DNA of 64,000 nucleotides. Source: Hypomesus transpacificus (taxonomy: Eukaryota > Chordata > Actinopteri > Osmeriformes > Osmeridae). Location of the stretch: NCBI RefSeq assembly GCF_021917145.1, contig NC_061081.1:7197153-7261152 (forward strand). Direction: 5' to 3'. Below, piece by piece: positions 45,032 to 56,900 of the stretch (the stretch's first letter is position 1; the number at the start of each line of letters is the position of its first letter). The position numbers and the translations under genes are program-made. The notes under the pieces were generated by a model. That model did not search any database. It saw nothing but the letters and a program-made list of their open reading frames with translations, and was not told where the DNA came from.

Positions 45032-45906
45032 CATAACATGCCCTTGGTTCTCCACACTGTAAGTACTGGTTGACTCCATCAAGAAAACCATGTTCACTTT
45101 CTCCAGGCACAGTTGATTATAATATATGGGAGGAAAAGTTTGCACTCTCTCCACCCAAATAGGGGGTAGAGAGAGTTGAGGTTTTTGACAGAATTTCTGG
45201 ATCTACTGAATTTACGAAGAAGAAATCTGTCTTTTGGTCTTAAACTATTTTAGCTTGTAAACAATTAATTTGTATTTAAAGTATGTTGTAGAAAACTAAT
45301 TCATTCTCTCTCCATCCTCTAGTGTGGACTGTTAAATATGCTCCTTGTCATCTGAAAGGGACAGATCTGTTGTCTGTTCTGCCCTCTTTCTGCCCATCTT
45401 GCCCTTCTCAGCTACTTAGAGAGCATATGAACATGGACTCAGTATAACTGAAGTAGTGTGGATCTTGGTCGATAATCATTCAAGACCACGGCTTCTATAT
45501 AAACATCATGGGGGGAATATCCAGTGACATTAATATTCCTGCTTGAGAATTGTTTTAATTTACAAGGAAGAAAGCAGGGATCCAAACTGAATGTCACTGG
45601 AGAGTTGACAAAAACGCAGCTTATGAACTATGTTTTTCTATCTATTTATTTTGTTAATGAGTGTCAGTATGCCAATACAAGGAGCAGGCAACTGAAGCAC
45701 ATTGCTGCTGAGTACAAAATGATGCACCCACTGTCATTGGATGCTTAGGAAATACACACTTATTTGATGTGATTATGGCGTTTAATGTTTTATAAAGTAA
45801 TGCCTTTAATGTTTTTTTTGCACAAAGTACAATTTCGTTGATTTTAAAACCAATGAAGACATTTGAATGGCTGCTGCTGTAACTTTTTGTACAGGTATTC
45901 TGTATG

Positions 45907-46286
45907 TTAAAGGCAGGGTAGGTACGTTTTGCCAAACCAGCTATTTTGGTTTGAGTTTGAAAGTATCCAACCCAAAATATTCCACCCTCTCTCTTCAAAG
46001 CCACTCCCCTAAAACACAAACACGCTGCCTGACTTCTGCATTGATACACAGGCAGAGAGCATGCAGGTAGATAGGTTCAAAGGTAAGTAGCCTGTTCAGT
46101 CCAATCATTGCATTTGTTCCAAAGCAATGATTCTTAGTTTATTACAGTCCTGCGACAGCCACTGTTAGCAGATTTATTTTATTTTACAGTCAGAGCATTT
46201 GATGTATTGATTGCTATCAGGATGTCAAGTTTATTTCAGCAAATGACACAAAGTGCTTCTCAAAAACATTACCTACCTTGCCTTAA
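45907..46286. mobile_element. TTAA-flanked MITE, copy 1
   Basis: Left end TTAAAGGCAGGGTAGG and right end CTACCTTGCCTTAA form imperfect inverted repeats, with TTAA at both ends as the probable target duplication. The internal block CTTCAAAGCCACTCCC and the right-hand AAAGTGCTTCTCAA are shared with copy 2 at 61935-62307, so the two belong to one family. TTAA targets suggest Kolobok or piggyBac; the inner TIR start AGG favours Kolobok. Non-coding. Confidence 0.8.
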
Positions 46287-46584
46287 AGAAGTAGTTGATT
46301 TATTTATTGTAATGTACAAAAGTCATGTTGACAATCTAAGCAAATCTTCAAGGATAGCACTGGTATTATACTACTGTTCTGCAAACACACTACAATCTGC
46401 GCTGATATTGCACACTGTATAACACCCTATGCTCCAGACTGATTTATCATGAAGAGAGAAAAAAAAATCTGTTGTCAGTTTCACTGTGTCAGTTCCTGTA
46501 AGTGTGTGAATTTGGGATGATGGATAAAAAAAATTAGGTTAAGGGTTACCGGTGTCTTACTAAGGCATATCATTTTCACAGTGT

Positions 46585-46871
46585 GAGGTGGGGTAAGACC
46601 CAAATGCACGAGAGTACGCAGCCATTTCGAAAACAAAGGGTTTATTACCGGAAAAAGACAGGAACACAGAAAGGGTACTCACATGACACAGGTCATAAGG
46701 ACAAGACAAAGACTGGACACAAAACAGGAACCTAAATACAGAACCAAATGGCACACAGGTGGACACAATGACGCTAATGAGAACGAGACACAGGTGAAGA
46801 CAATGACAGGGAAACACTAGGGCAGGGCAAAATCAAAAACAACAGGGGGACACGGCTGTGGCCGTGACACT
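46585..46871. repeat. Dispersed repeat downstream of ncs1
   Basis: Begins near GTGAGGTGGGGTAAGACCCA and ends GGCTGTGGCCGTGACAC, with CAGGTG- and ACAGG-rich internal sequence typical of non-autonomous fish repeats. Terminal inverted repeats are weak (AGTGTGAGG versus AGTGTCACGG), and no target duplication could be confirmed. Confidence 0.4.
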
Positions 46872-47255
46872 CATGGCTTAGTTTCTCCTATTGTATTAAA
46901 TGGCGTATAGCCACACACAGAGAATCTAAGGGGTGTATTTTTCTTGTTTTTAGATGTGTTATAACATTTGACTGATTTTATCAACATCATTATTTGCACC
47001 TTCCATAGAATGTCTGTAATTATCTCAGAAGGCACCTGGGGTGGCCCAGCATCTGGCATGCCCTATGTCTGAAGGGATCATTGTAACCTGTTATATTGGT
47101 TGACTGAAATGTATCAAATGTATTTAGTCACCATGGTTTATTATTTTATTGATTGTTTTAATAAACAAAAGTGGACTGGAGCAGAAAGAGGATCAACTGG
47201 AGCCAAAAGAGGATGTAGGGATCTATTCATTGGAGACAGAACAGTAAGGCAAGTG

Positions 47256-47438
47256 GAGGTCAGATGGCTTAGCGGTCAGGGAATCAGGCTAGTAATCAGA
47301 AGGTTGTCAGTTTGATTCCGGCCATGCCAAATGACGGTCTGTCTTTGGGCAAGGCACTTCACCCTACTTGCCTCGGGGGTATGTCCATGTACTTACTGTA
47401 AGTCACTCTGGATAAGAGTGTCTACTAAATGTAATGTA
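47256..47438 (+). mobile_element. tRNA-derived SINE upstream of ppp6c
   Basis: tRNA-like head with A box GATGGCTTAGCGGTCAGG and B box GGTTGTCAGTTTGATTCC. Next comes the GGGCAAGGCACTTCACCCT body, then the tail CTCTGGATAAGAGTGTCTAC. It shares head, body and tail with the SINE at 58165-58357, with scattered substitutions. Confidence 0.8.
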
Positions 47439-48049
47439 AGTGCATCAAAGAGAGGACAAATATTATTTTAAAGAATTGTAAATAAGTACATGGTAGAGGG
47501 TGTAAAGGTATAGGTCAAATATAACACATCTCAAGGAAGTTCATCACACATTTAAAAAAAATACATTTCATTTAATGTTTGTTTACCCATGGAAATCATT
47601 TGAGAGTTTCAGTTTATCAAGGGGAACCTGCAGATGAGCGGCAAACTGGAAATAAAACAGCAATTGTGAACAAACTGAGTCACACAGGGAGTAATCATTT
47701 ATTCCCTTACAACACAGTCTACAAAAGCATTTAAAAAAACGTTTTACCCACATGTTTTACATTTACAAAGTAGGTCAATTATATTATTTTCCAAAATAAG
47801 TGCTTTGTGGACTATAGTCATCCATTTCCAATCCCTGAAACAGCACTGCCTAATGTTGTAATTAGCCCCCCTAGTGTTTTCTGTCTACCTGCAGGTGTGT
47901 CTCTGTGTGCATTTCAGACATTGTCGATTAGCCTACTGCACTTATTGTTTTGTAGAACAAATTAAGCATATAATGGTTCCGAAATGAAATTATTTTGGGG
48001 TCGTGACAATTACCAATTACAAATGTGGGTCCTGTAAAAAAGAATGGGC

Positions 48050-48270
48050 GCATGACAACTCCTCAAATGTGAAGCCAAAACATCGCGATCGCTCCCTGGT
48101 GGCTGGTAGGACCTCGATACCGCGGCTCCACCACCCGATCACAACTGCGCAGACTCTAGCCCCAAGTAACATCCCAAGCGCAAGATGGCAGCACCCGTAT
48201 CCAGGATATTTTGGCTTCATTTTTGTGCAGTGATAGGAAGCGGAGACGCGTCGTCCATTCTTTTTAAAAT
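48050..48270. repeat. CpG-containing repeat-like segment
   Basis: Locally CG-rich stretch (CATCGCGATCGCTCC, GCGGAGACGCGTCG) in an AT-rich setting, resembling dispersed fish repeats read on the minus strand. It lies about 350 bp upstream of ppp6c, so a promoter-associated CpG cluster is the alternative. Confidence 0.3.
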
Positions 48271-48555
48271 CTATGGGTTTATTATCTGACCAGTTGAAAA
48301 CATATGTCCTAGTGAACAATAAATAAACAGACCCACATTTGGTAATAAACAAACAAAAAAAACTGTAGGCCTGGTTGGTTGCCAAGCCTCACAAGTTGAA
48401 CCTAAACGTTCTTATTATTTTAGCAATTTTCTGAAATGAGTCATTATGTTTACATAGTAGTATTCAATTATCTTGTTCATATTCTTGTATCTTTGGGAAA
48501 GAAAGATTAGTTAATTTTCAAGTTCAACTTGTTTATGTTAATACTGAAGAAATCA

Positions 48556-48564
48556 ACCGGAAAT
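48556..48564 (+). promoter_or_regulatory. ETS-family site upstream of ppp6c
   Basis: ACCGGAAAT, an ETS (GABPA/ELK) core, 46 bp before the ppp6c ATG, as in many housekeeping promoters. Confidence 0.5.
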
Positions 48565-48609
48565 GAGAATCTTTTACTGGCTTCTCCCGTCCTACATGTT
48601 GTTCACAAC

Positions 48610-51011
48610 ATGGCGCCGTTAGATTTAGATAAATATGTGGAGATTGCAAGACAGTGCAAATATTTACCAGAAAACGACTTGAAGGTAAGTTTTAATGAGT
48701 GTACATATTGTGATTAATTGTATTGAACAATAATTGTAGCAAATAATAGTTGTGCTAAAAGTAGCTAGGTCATTCAGAAGCTAACAGTTGAAGGAAACAT
48801 TACAAACAGACAAGGCAGGGTAGCCATTAGCTATTAGCAAGCTTACTAGCTGTTTAGGCTAGTTAGAGCAGCTATTTTAGTTAATGAGTCTCTCTTGAAT
48901 TGAACCATCCTTGCTGAATATCTACTAACTAACGAGCAAAGTAGCTAATTAAACGCTAGTATTAGCTGAGGGCAATTATTAACATCAAGTCATTGGTGAA
49001 CTACGGACTTGCTCGCTAAATCAGACATATCCAGTGCATACCAAACGCTGTTAGATTGATTTAATCCAAAACTTACGGTACACAAATTTGCCAAGTAGTT
49101 TTGTAAGATTAGCTTTTAAACGATTTTGTAAATTGACTTCATGTTCCTAATGTTGCAGAGATTATGTGACTATGTGTGTGACTTGCTACTAGAGGAATCA
49201 AATGTTCAACCAGTCACCACTCCTGTCACTGTTTGTGGAGACATCCATGGTCAGGTAAGATCTCGTTCGAATTGGTTGCGTTATTTTACTTGTTTACCTC
49301 TCTCTTACACATTTTTGGAAGATCTCGTACTTCCACCACCAAATAAGTTCATAGTGTCTTTTAGAATTTTAGTATTCTGACATGTGATACATGCATCTGT
49401 CAAAAACACTTAACTTTCTGCTTATTGTTCTCAGTTTTATGACCTATGTGAGCTCTTCAGAACTGGTGGACAAGTTCCAGACACAAATTACATTTTCATG
49501 GTGAGTTAAACAATTGGTTATAATATAGATATATTATAATAGATCTGTTTGTAATACACTGTAGGTAGAGCAGCCTTTATTTATATTGGATTGTATCACT
49601 GCCATCTTACATTTTATTAAATATAAAGCATTTCTCTGCTTATCTGATTGTGCCGCAGTTGGCTGAAATAAATCATATGTATGTTCATTTATTTTCCCCA
49701 GGGAGACTTTGTTGATAGAGGATACTACAGTTTGGAAACATTTACACATCTGCTAGCCTTAAAAGCGAAGTGGCCAGATCGCATCACACTTCTGAGAGGG
49801 AATCATGAAAGCAGACAGATTACACAAGTGTATGGGTTTTATGGTAAAAATACAATATCTTCCAAATACAATGGACTTGAATATGTATTAGTTACTTCTA
49901 ATTTACCGCTCCAAAAGCTTGAATGGCTAAAACATATCAGTTGTCATTGAACTGATGAGACCTGTACATAGATTTCTATTCATTAACCCTAGATTATTCA
50001 ACTTTGCCCAGTGTCATGTACAGTGTGCATGTGCTATTACAGTATGTGTTTTTCATTTGATGAAAATGTTTATTACAAGTACATGGATTTGTGAATTTCT
50101 TGCAGCATATTTATGCTAAAAATAGAGGGAACATAGTCAGTATGAATGTTTATATTTGTTTCCATTTTCCAGATGAGTGCCAAACTAAATATGGAAATGC
50201 CAATGCATGGAGATACTGCACAAAAGTGTTTGACATGCTAACTGTTGCTGCTGTGAGTAAAACCAATCATTTACTTTCCCAGAAACTCTTACATTATCTT
50301 TTTTAATATACATAATTTAACTACCGACACTTAAGGTTTTCAAAATGGGTAATTAACTTTAGCTTGTATTCACAGTTGATCGATGAGCAGGTACTCTGTG
50401 TGCACGGCGGCCTTTCGCCCGACATCAAGACCCTGGACCAGATCCGCACTATTGAGCGCAACCAAGAAATCCCCCACAAAGGGGCCTTCTGTGACCTTGT
50501 GTGGTCAGACCCAGAGGATGTTGACACCTGGGCTATCAGTCCACGAGGGGCAGGATGGCTTTTTGGTGCCAAAGTTACTAATGAGGTAAACGCCATGAAT
50601 TTGACTGTTTTTCCAATTTCCAATTTTAAGGAACAATTGAATTTGGGCCTCGGTCCCTTTAAAAAATGTGTTAAACCCCTGTTTCCAAAATAGATTTAAA
50701 ACCATCCTTGGGATTATCAGAGGCACTAAATTATAGCTCTGATTACTTTTTTTTCTTTTCAGTTTGTTCACATCAACAATCTCAAGCTGATTTGTCGTGC
50801 ACATCAGCTGGTCCATGAGGGTTACAAGTTCATGTTTGATGAGAAGCTGGTGACTGTGTGGTCGGCACCCAACTACTGCTACCGCTGTGGAAACATAGCA
50901 TCAATCATGGTCTTCAAGGATGTGAATACACGAGAGCCCAAGCTTTTCCGTGCTGTTCCAGACTCGGAGCGGGTTATTCCACCCCGAACAACAACACCTT
51001 ACTTCCTGTAG
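48610..51011 (+). CDS. ppp6c: Serine/threonine-protein phosphatase 6 catalytic subunit
   Basis: Catalytic subunit of PP6, a PP2A-like metallophosphatase acting in mitosis (Aurora A), DNA-damage response and NF-kB signalling. Seven exons: 48610-48684, 49159-49254, 49435-49500, 49702-49843, 50173-50252, 50376-50585, 50763-51011. Total 918 nt, 305 aa, exactly the family length. Signature motifs are GDIHG (52-56), GDFVDRG (80-86) and GNHE (112-115), followed by the HGG block in exon 6 and [11 protein letters not shown] in exon 7, giving the two-metal centre. The C-terminus TTPYFL has the terminal leucine that is methylated in PP2A-type enzymes. The ATG follows AACATGGCGCCG, a good initiation context. 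Very conserved and intact. The scai gene follows on the same strand, as in human. Confidence 0.98.
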
Positions 51012-51874
51012 TTTTAAGATAATTTGTTTTCCCAGAAGGTGTTCCCTGCCCCCCACGACCATCTAACATGGTATTTGCTCCATACAGTTTAAGTCTAAAC
51101 AGTCGTATCCCAGAACCTTTCAGTTGCAGACTTCCAGCAAGTTTTGTAAGTAGGAACGTGTTGTGAGCCATATCTGATGTTCTGGAGAAATCTTAACTTT
51201 GTCTTTGGTAAATCTGTTTATACCTATATATTCATTCATGGAATGAGTGTTTTAGTTGACTGGATCTCTCTTTGATCATGGCCGTTACCTCCTCCAAATT
51301 TTATTTATAATTCTTTAGAAATTTCTATAACATACTTATGAAAAAAATATCCAGTCTGGCTGAATCTCATTTAAAAAAATAATCCGAATGAGTTTTCACA
51401 AATTTAGAAGAAAAAAAAAGTTGTTGGTCATTTTCTGTTCCCATGTCAAAATACCACCATATACAAAATGACAAAATGCATCATTTTGTGAATGGTTGTG
51501 CATCTGGTATACCACTTAAGATTTTCAGTATAAGCAATTCAGTCCTTAATAATATAATATTTTAAGATCCAGTTAATGTTGGCCTGTACGTAGGAAAAGC
51601 ATAAACATCTAGAAACAAATGTTTTTTGTTGCTGGCAGAAAAATATTTTAACTTATCTGTGGAGAATTGCACCCCAACATCCATTGTTCCACTTGTAATA
51701 ACTTAAGTGAGATTTTACTCTATCCCGTTTCCTTTTATTTCAATATTAAAAGGAAAACATTTGAGGGGCAGGGCACAGTTTTTGGCATGTGGGTTGTAAA
51801 GGTTTTATACACAATTTTATGTCTTAGTTATCCTTATCTTATTATTTTAGACTGCCAATTACTTACCAATTGAA

Positions 51875-51880
51875 AATAAA
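51875..51880 (+). terminator. Candidate ppp6c polyadenylation signal
   Basis: AATAAA about 860 bases after the ppp6c stop, before the sequence changes character. A plausible 3' end for a 0.9-kb UTR. Confidence 0.4.
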
Positions 51881-51889
51881 ATACTTAAA

Positions 51890-53959
51890 ACTCAATGTAC
51901 CTTTTAATTTGTATTATGTCAATACGTATATCCTGACATTAATTTGTTTGTGGTAACCCTGATTTGTTTGTTTGTGGTACCCCTATTTAGTTAAGACCTG
52001 TGGAGAGAGAGCTCAAATAAGAAATCCACTAAGCTACAAACCAGCTGCTTTGTTGTGATTATTAACTTGGAGTGAGCATTAAGAGGGTGTTGTAACACAG
52101 TCAGTTTCAACACTGCTTTAATGCTGAGTTTGTAATAAATCAACAAAAGTTTGGACACTGAAGGAATTGTTATTTAATCAATTTACATGGTTTAAGTGAC
52201 TTCCATTGCTGCAGGACATTTGTAAATTGCGAACCCATTCCCTTATATTATTTTGTATTTGTAAAACTTAAATGTACATAATTTTTCTGTTTTGTTTGAT
52301 GACCCTAACATTTTGTTCTGTCCACATGAGCACATCAAGAAGTAGCAAGCTCAACACCCCAGTAGGTTTTATGGATGAAATCATCTACCAAATAAAACAT
52401 TTGGCTGTTGAAACAATCCACAACAGGTACAGGACAAGAACATTATTCCTACCACTTAAGCCTCCTTGGTCGGTTTCTTGAGGCATGGATATAGTGATCC
52501 ACAAACAGGCATTCAACATGAACAATGATTTTACAAATTTAGCCTACTCTCAGGGGTGAAAATCTCATATATACTTTGGGTGGGACAGTAACATGAATTT
52601 ATCTGAAGAGTAATATTTGAGGGGACACACAGAAAGTAATGTTGTAACACATGACATACTATTTGGGGGACAAATCATATTTTGCCTAGGATTGTTGGGT
52701 TGTATCACCCCGGGATTTCCGCCAATGCCTTCTCTTGCTCACCAACTGCATCACGAGCACTATCTATAATTCCAGCAATATGTGTGTCACCTACATCCCA
52801 GGTACTGGGCAGTATCTATAGTTACAGGAATCTGTGTTTGTGCTGTAGACCAACATATGCACTGTGCAGTCGTTTCACAAAATCCCCCACTGCACCTTTA
52901 AGGACTCCGGCGCTGTATGACCTTTATTTTGAAATTCGAATCCAGATGCAGCAAGGTATGCTGTGCTCGCTCTCGCGGCTACCCTGCGACTGGATGCTGT
53001 TGTGACCTAGTGTAGTAGTAGCTGCGAGATGCAGCAGTTCTATCAAGCTAATCAGAGAAGTGAGCGACATCTGCATTCCCATTGATTAAAAGCGGGACTT
53101 TATCCCCAGATTGACAGCCAAACAGTTGCATACAACAGGACTGTCACCCAGTAAATCGAGAAAGTCGGTAGCTAGCCTTGACGGAAATGCTGGAGAAACT
53201 AAGCATTGGCTAGCAAGCTAGCTAACATTTTCGACTAGAGGATAAGGGTCGTCGCAGCAGGGCATCATTAAACAGCTGTTTTGTGTCTGTTAGCTGGGGG
53301 ACAATTCTGGTAAGATCGATTGCTGCCTATGTATTTATAACGTTAACTGGATGACTGTCTTAAGCATGCTAGAAGCTAGCTGCGTCTAAAAAGCGATACT
53401 AGAAACTAGTGTTAAGCGCCACACAATGGAATTGTGTTGAGTTGGGCATGCTAGCCTAGACAAGCCAGGCAGTGATGATGTGCACAACCCGCTTGGAGCA
53501 TCTTCTGGCTGTGGACTCGCTTGATTATTGCAACGATGTGGAACATATCCACTTGAATTGACATATACAATTTGAACCAGCCTACATTTGACATAACTAA
53601 GATACCATTAATTACTGAAGATCAACCATCCCGTCACTTTCAAATAATTTTACATATTTGAGAATCCATGTGCTAGTAGCTAGTTACTCACTCAGTTGTG
53701 TCTTCTGGCTCCTTTTCCTATTTAACACCATTGACCTACTAGAAACTGGAGCCTCTCATATTAAAGTTAGGAAATTTACCTATTTACATTTTGCTGAACG
53801 CAACCGATCCCAATTTCTTTCTAATTCAAAAATTACGTTTTATTTAATTAGTGAAATTATGAATGACTATTAGAACATACAATATTTAAGAACGCACAAT
53901 GTTAAGGTCAGCATTTATGCAGCAATAATATCTTGTTAAGGTGTGGAAAAATAAGTGCC
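51890..53959. other. ppp6c-scai intergenic region and scai 5' region
   Basis: No protein gene was recognised. 52550-52690 resembles a decayed dispersed repeat. 52900-53330 is the most promoter-like part. A good splice donor (TCTGGTAAGAT, GT at 53310-53311) suggests a non-coding or N-terminal first scai exon ending at 53309. Confidence 0.45.
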
Positions 53960-56900
53960 ATGACTGGAGCTGGGGCTGAAGATGACATTCCATCAGGTGA
54001 AAGGAAGACAGTTACAGACTTTTGCTACCTGCTGGACAAGTCTAAACAACTCTTCAATGGGCTGAGGTCAGGTTTTCTGCTAGTTTAGGTCTTACATGTT
54101 TTTTTTGTTTTTTTTTACTGCCATGTTTGCATCAACATCTATTTATGTAGTCAGATTTAGTGGTTTTGCTGCAGTCCCTTGACTAATTAATTGATGATTT
54201 GGTACTATCTTCTGTTAAAATAGAGACCTTCCACAGTACGGACATAAGCAGTGGCAGTCCTACTTTGGGCGCACCTTTGACGTCTATACAAAACTGTGGA
54301 AATTTCAACAGCAGCACAGGTCAGTTGAATACATATTAATACCTTGCTTGAATACATTTTGCGAACACCTTATAGTTGGTTTAGCATCAATGCAGAATAT
54401 TCCAAACCTAGTATGCAGTTAAGATAGTGTCCACTGTTGTTTGTGTGAAATCTTTATGATGGAAGGCTTCAGCCAATCTTACAGGCCTGTACGTTAGGTG
54501 ACACTAAATTGTCTTTTGAGCGTATTGTACTGCTGGGGTCAGACAAGTGAGTCAAGGGAAGAAAAGCCAGTGTTCAAAAAAAAAATGTTCTTTCTGAATG
54601 ATCCTTTCAGTAGTTAATATAAATTTAAAAAATATCAAAGTCAAATGTTTGCATAGTTATGGCTAAACAGTGCTTACTTTTTTGAGTGCAGGCAGGTGCT
54701 GGACAATCGATATGGCCTGAAGAGATGGCAGATTGGAGAGGTTGCATCCAAAATTGGGCAGCTTTACTATCACTATTAGTAAGCTTTATAATGTATTATC
54801 ATTGTTTATACTGTCACCATACACCACAAGATTGTAGTGTCCGGGTCCAAATGCATAGAAATGGCTTGGCTGATTTACCACATGTAAAATACATATAATT
54901 AGGATGCAGTAAATGACTTAAATTCCCCTCTACAGTAGTTTTAGATGTATTCTAGTGTTTTAAGAAATTGATGTCAAATGCCGTAGACTGTAACAATTTG
55001 AATTATTTTAACATAAAGTTTTATGTACTCATTTATCTAAGTGAAAGGTGTGGTCGTGAATAAATGAACTCGTAAAGAATGGATTTTCCTACTGGTTGAC
55101 CTCAAAAACACACTAACTGCCAGGCTTGGGCAGAGCAGAATTGGATTGTTGAAGCCTTTCAGTTGGAAAATCTTCTGTTGATGTGTGCAAGTATTTTCAA
55201 ACTCGTATCATGGTATTTTACTCACAATTAATTTATCTTGAGAGTCATAACAATGACTGGCAGAGTACAACATGACTGTCCTTTTGATAGGTAAATGAAA
55301 CCAATGATGATATTGATGTGTTAAAAAGTGTCAGAGACAAAGCAAGCCCTTTTATTTCAGTTTCTTTGTTACAGCCTTCGTACCTCAGAGACAAGTTACC
55401 TGAATGAAGCATTTTCATTCTACTCTGCCATCCGACAGCGTTCCTACTACTATCAGGTTAACAAAGAAGATAGGTAAGTAGTAGAAGTAAAGTTGTCTTG
55501 TTTTAGAAATGTATGGAAAGGCACTATTGTTTCCTTGGCTCATTTAGCTGGCATTGCTGTATGGGCAATACGAGTAATGTAGGTATATGTTTTTGCTTAG
55601 TAGGTGGCTATTTACCGTAAGTAGCCTAGCTATTTGACTGACCTACTGTAGTGTTCAGTGTAATCAATACATATTTGATTGTGTAAATAAATAAAAAATA
55701 TATTAAATTAATTTAACTTTTGTAATCTTAAGGGCAGTGGTTAATCAAATTCCCCCTTTCCCCTAGTTAACTGTGTCCTGCTTTATTTCATCCACCCCAC
55801 CACACCCCTTCTCCCCTCCATGTTAGGCCAGAGTTGGTAGTGAAAAAGCTTCGATATTATGCTCGCTACATAGTCGTCTGTTTACTGCTGAACAAGATGG
55901 ACCTTGTGAAAGTTTTGGTCAAGGTATGGAACCGTTTTTATGAACAAAAAGTTGTGCTTCTATGATAAGGAATATAAAGAGTCAAGTGTAGATTAGGGGT
56001 TAACTTTTACCTGCCATTAATGGCAACAATAGTTGTGTATGTGTTGAAATAAGGTTAAATGGAATCTTCAAAGTTAAAGTCAAAATTCATGCAAATGTAG
56101 TCAATGAAGGCTTTAATATGACCCATTTTTTAAATTATGAATTTAAGATATACATGATTCATTGTTTAATCAACACTTAATGCTAAGGAAATTAGTGTTT
56201 AACCATCTTTTCTTAACACTAACCTACACTTAATATAGTTCGCAATTTAATTCAATTTTTTCAAACATCTGGACATAATCTTGAGGCACACACAAACTCT
56301 ATACACGCATATTTTACCATATTTATAATGTCTTGTGTTTTCTTTTGTAGGAGCTGTCAGAGGAAATAGAAGACTACACTCAGAGATTCAATACTGAAGA
56401 TCAGTTAGAATGGAATCTTGTTTTACAAGAGGTTGCAGCTTTTGTGGAGGTCAGATCCTTAAATAACTTTGTCAATTAAAAAAAGGTTTTATAAGCTAAT
56501 AATGCATTCAAAGTTGTCCTTTGTTGATATTAATGCCTAATGTCTGGGACATGCAAACTTTTTCTGTGCCGTGTATATAGTCATTACATCATTACCCACC
56601 CAAAGTGGAACAGTACAACGCAAAAAAAGAGTCAAGATGAGTTCTGACCTAAATTCAGGATGGTCTTTAAAAAGAAAGGAACCATCTCATTGCACTTTCC
56701 TGTCAAATATAAATGTCTACATTTATTTCACACTCATGCAGGAATGCCTACCGTGTGTTATGTGTTGTTGTCCTGTATTATTTGAGCAGGCAGACCCAGT
56801 GATGGTCCTAAACAATGAAAATTCTGTTGCCGTGACCACCAATCGACTGCAGGAGGGTGGTGTGCCAGCATTGGAACAGGGAATGGTTGTTGGGCAACTT

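Larger units (their letters stand above)
45032..48609. other. ncs1 3' UTR and ncs1-ppp6c intergenic region, transposon-rich
   Basis: Holds the TTAA-type MITE (45907-46286), a GC-rich repeat (46585-46871) and a tRNA-derived SINE (47256-47438). AATAAA at 47160-47165 is a possible distal ncs1 polyadenylation signal. A CpG-containing repeat-like stretch occupies about 48050-48270. No further gene was seen. Confidence 0.55.

Noticed and set aside
47256-47330. Functional tRNA gene
   Set aside because: It has A- and B-box-like motifs but no matching acceptor stem, and it continues into a SINE body and tail shared with another copy.
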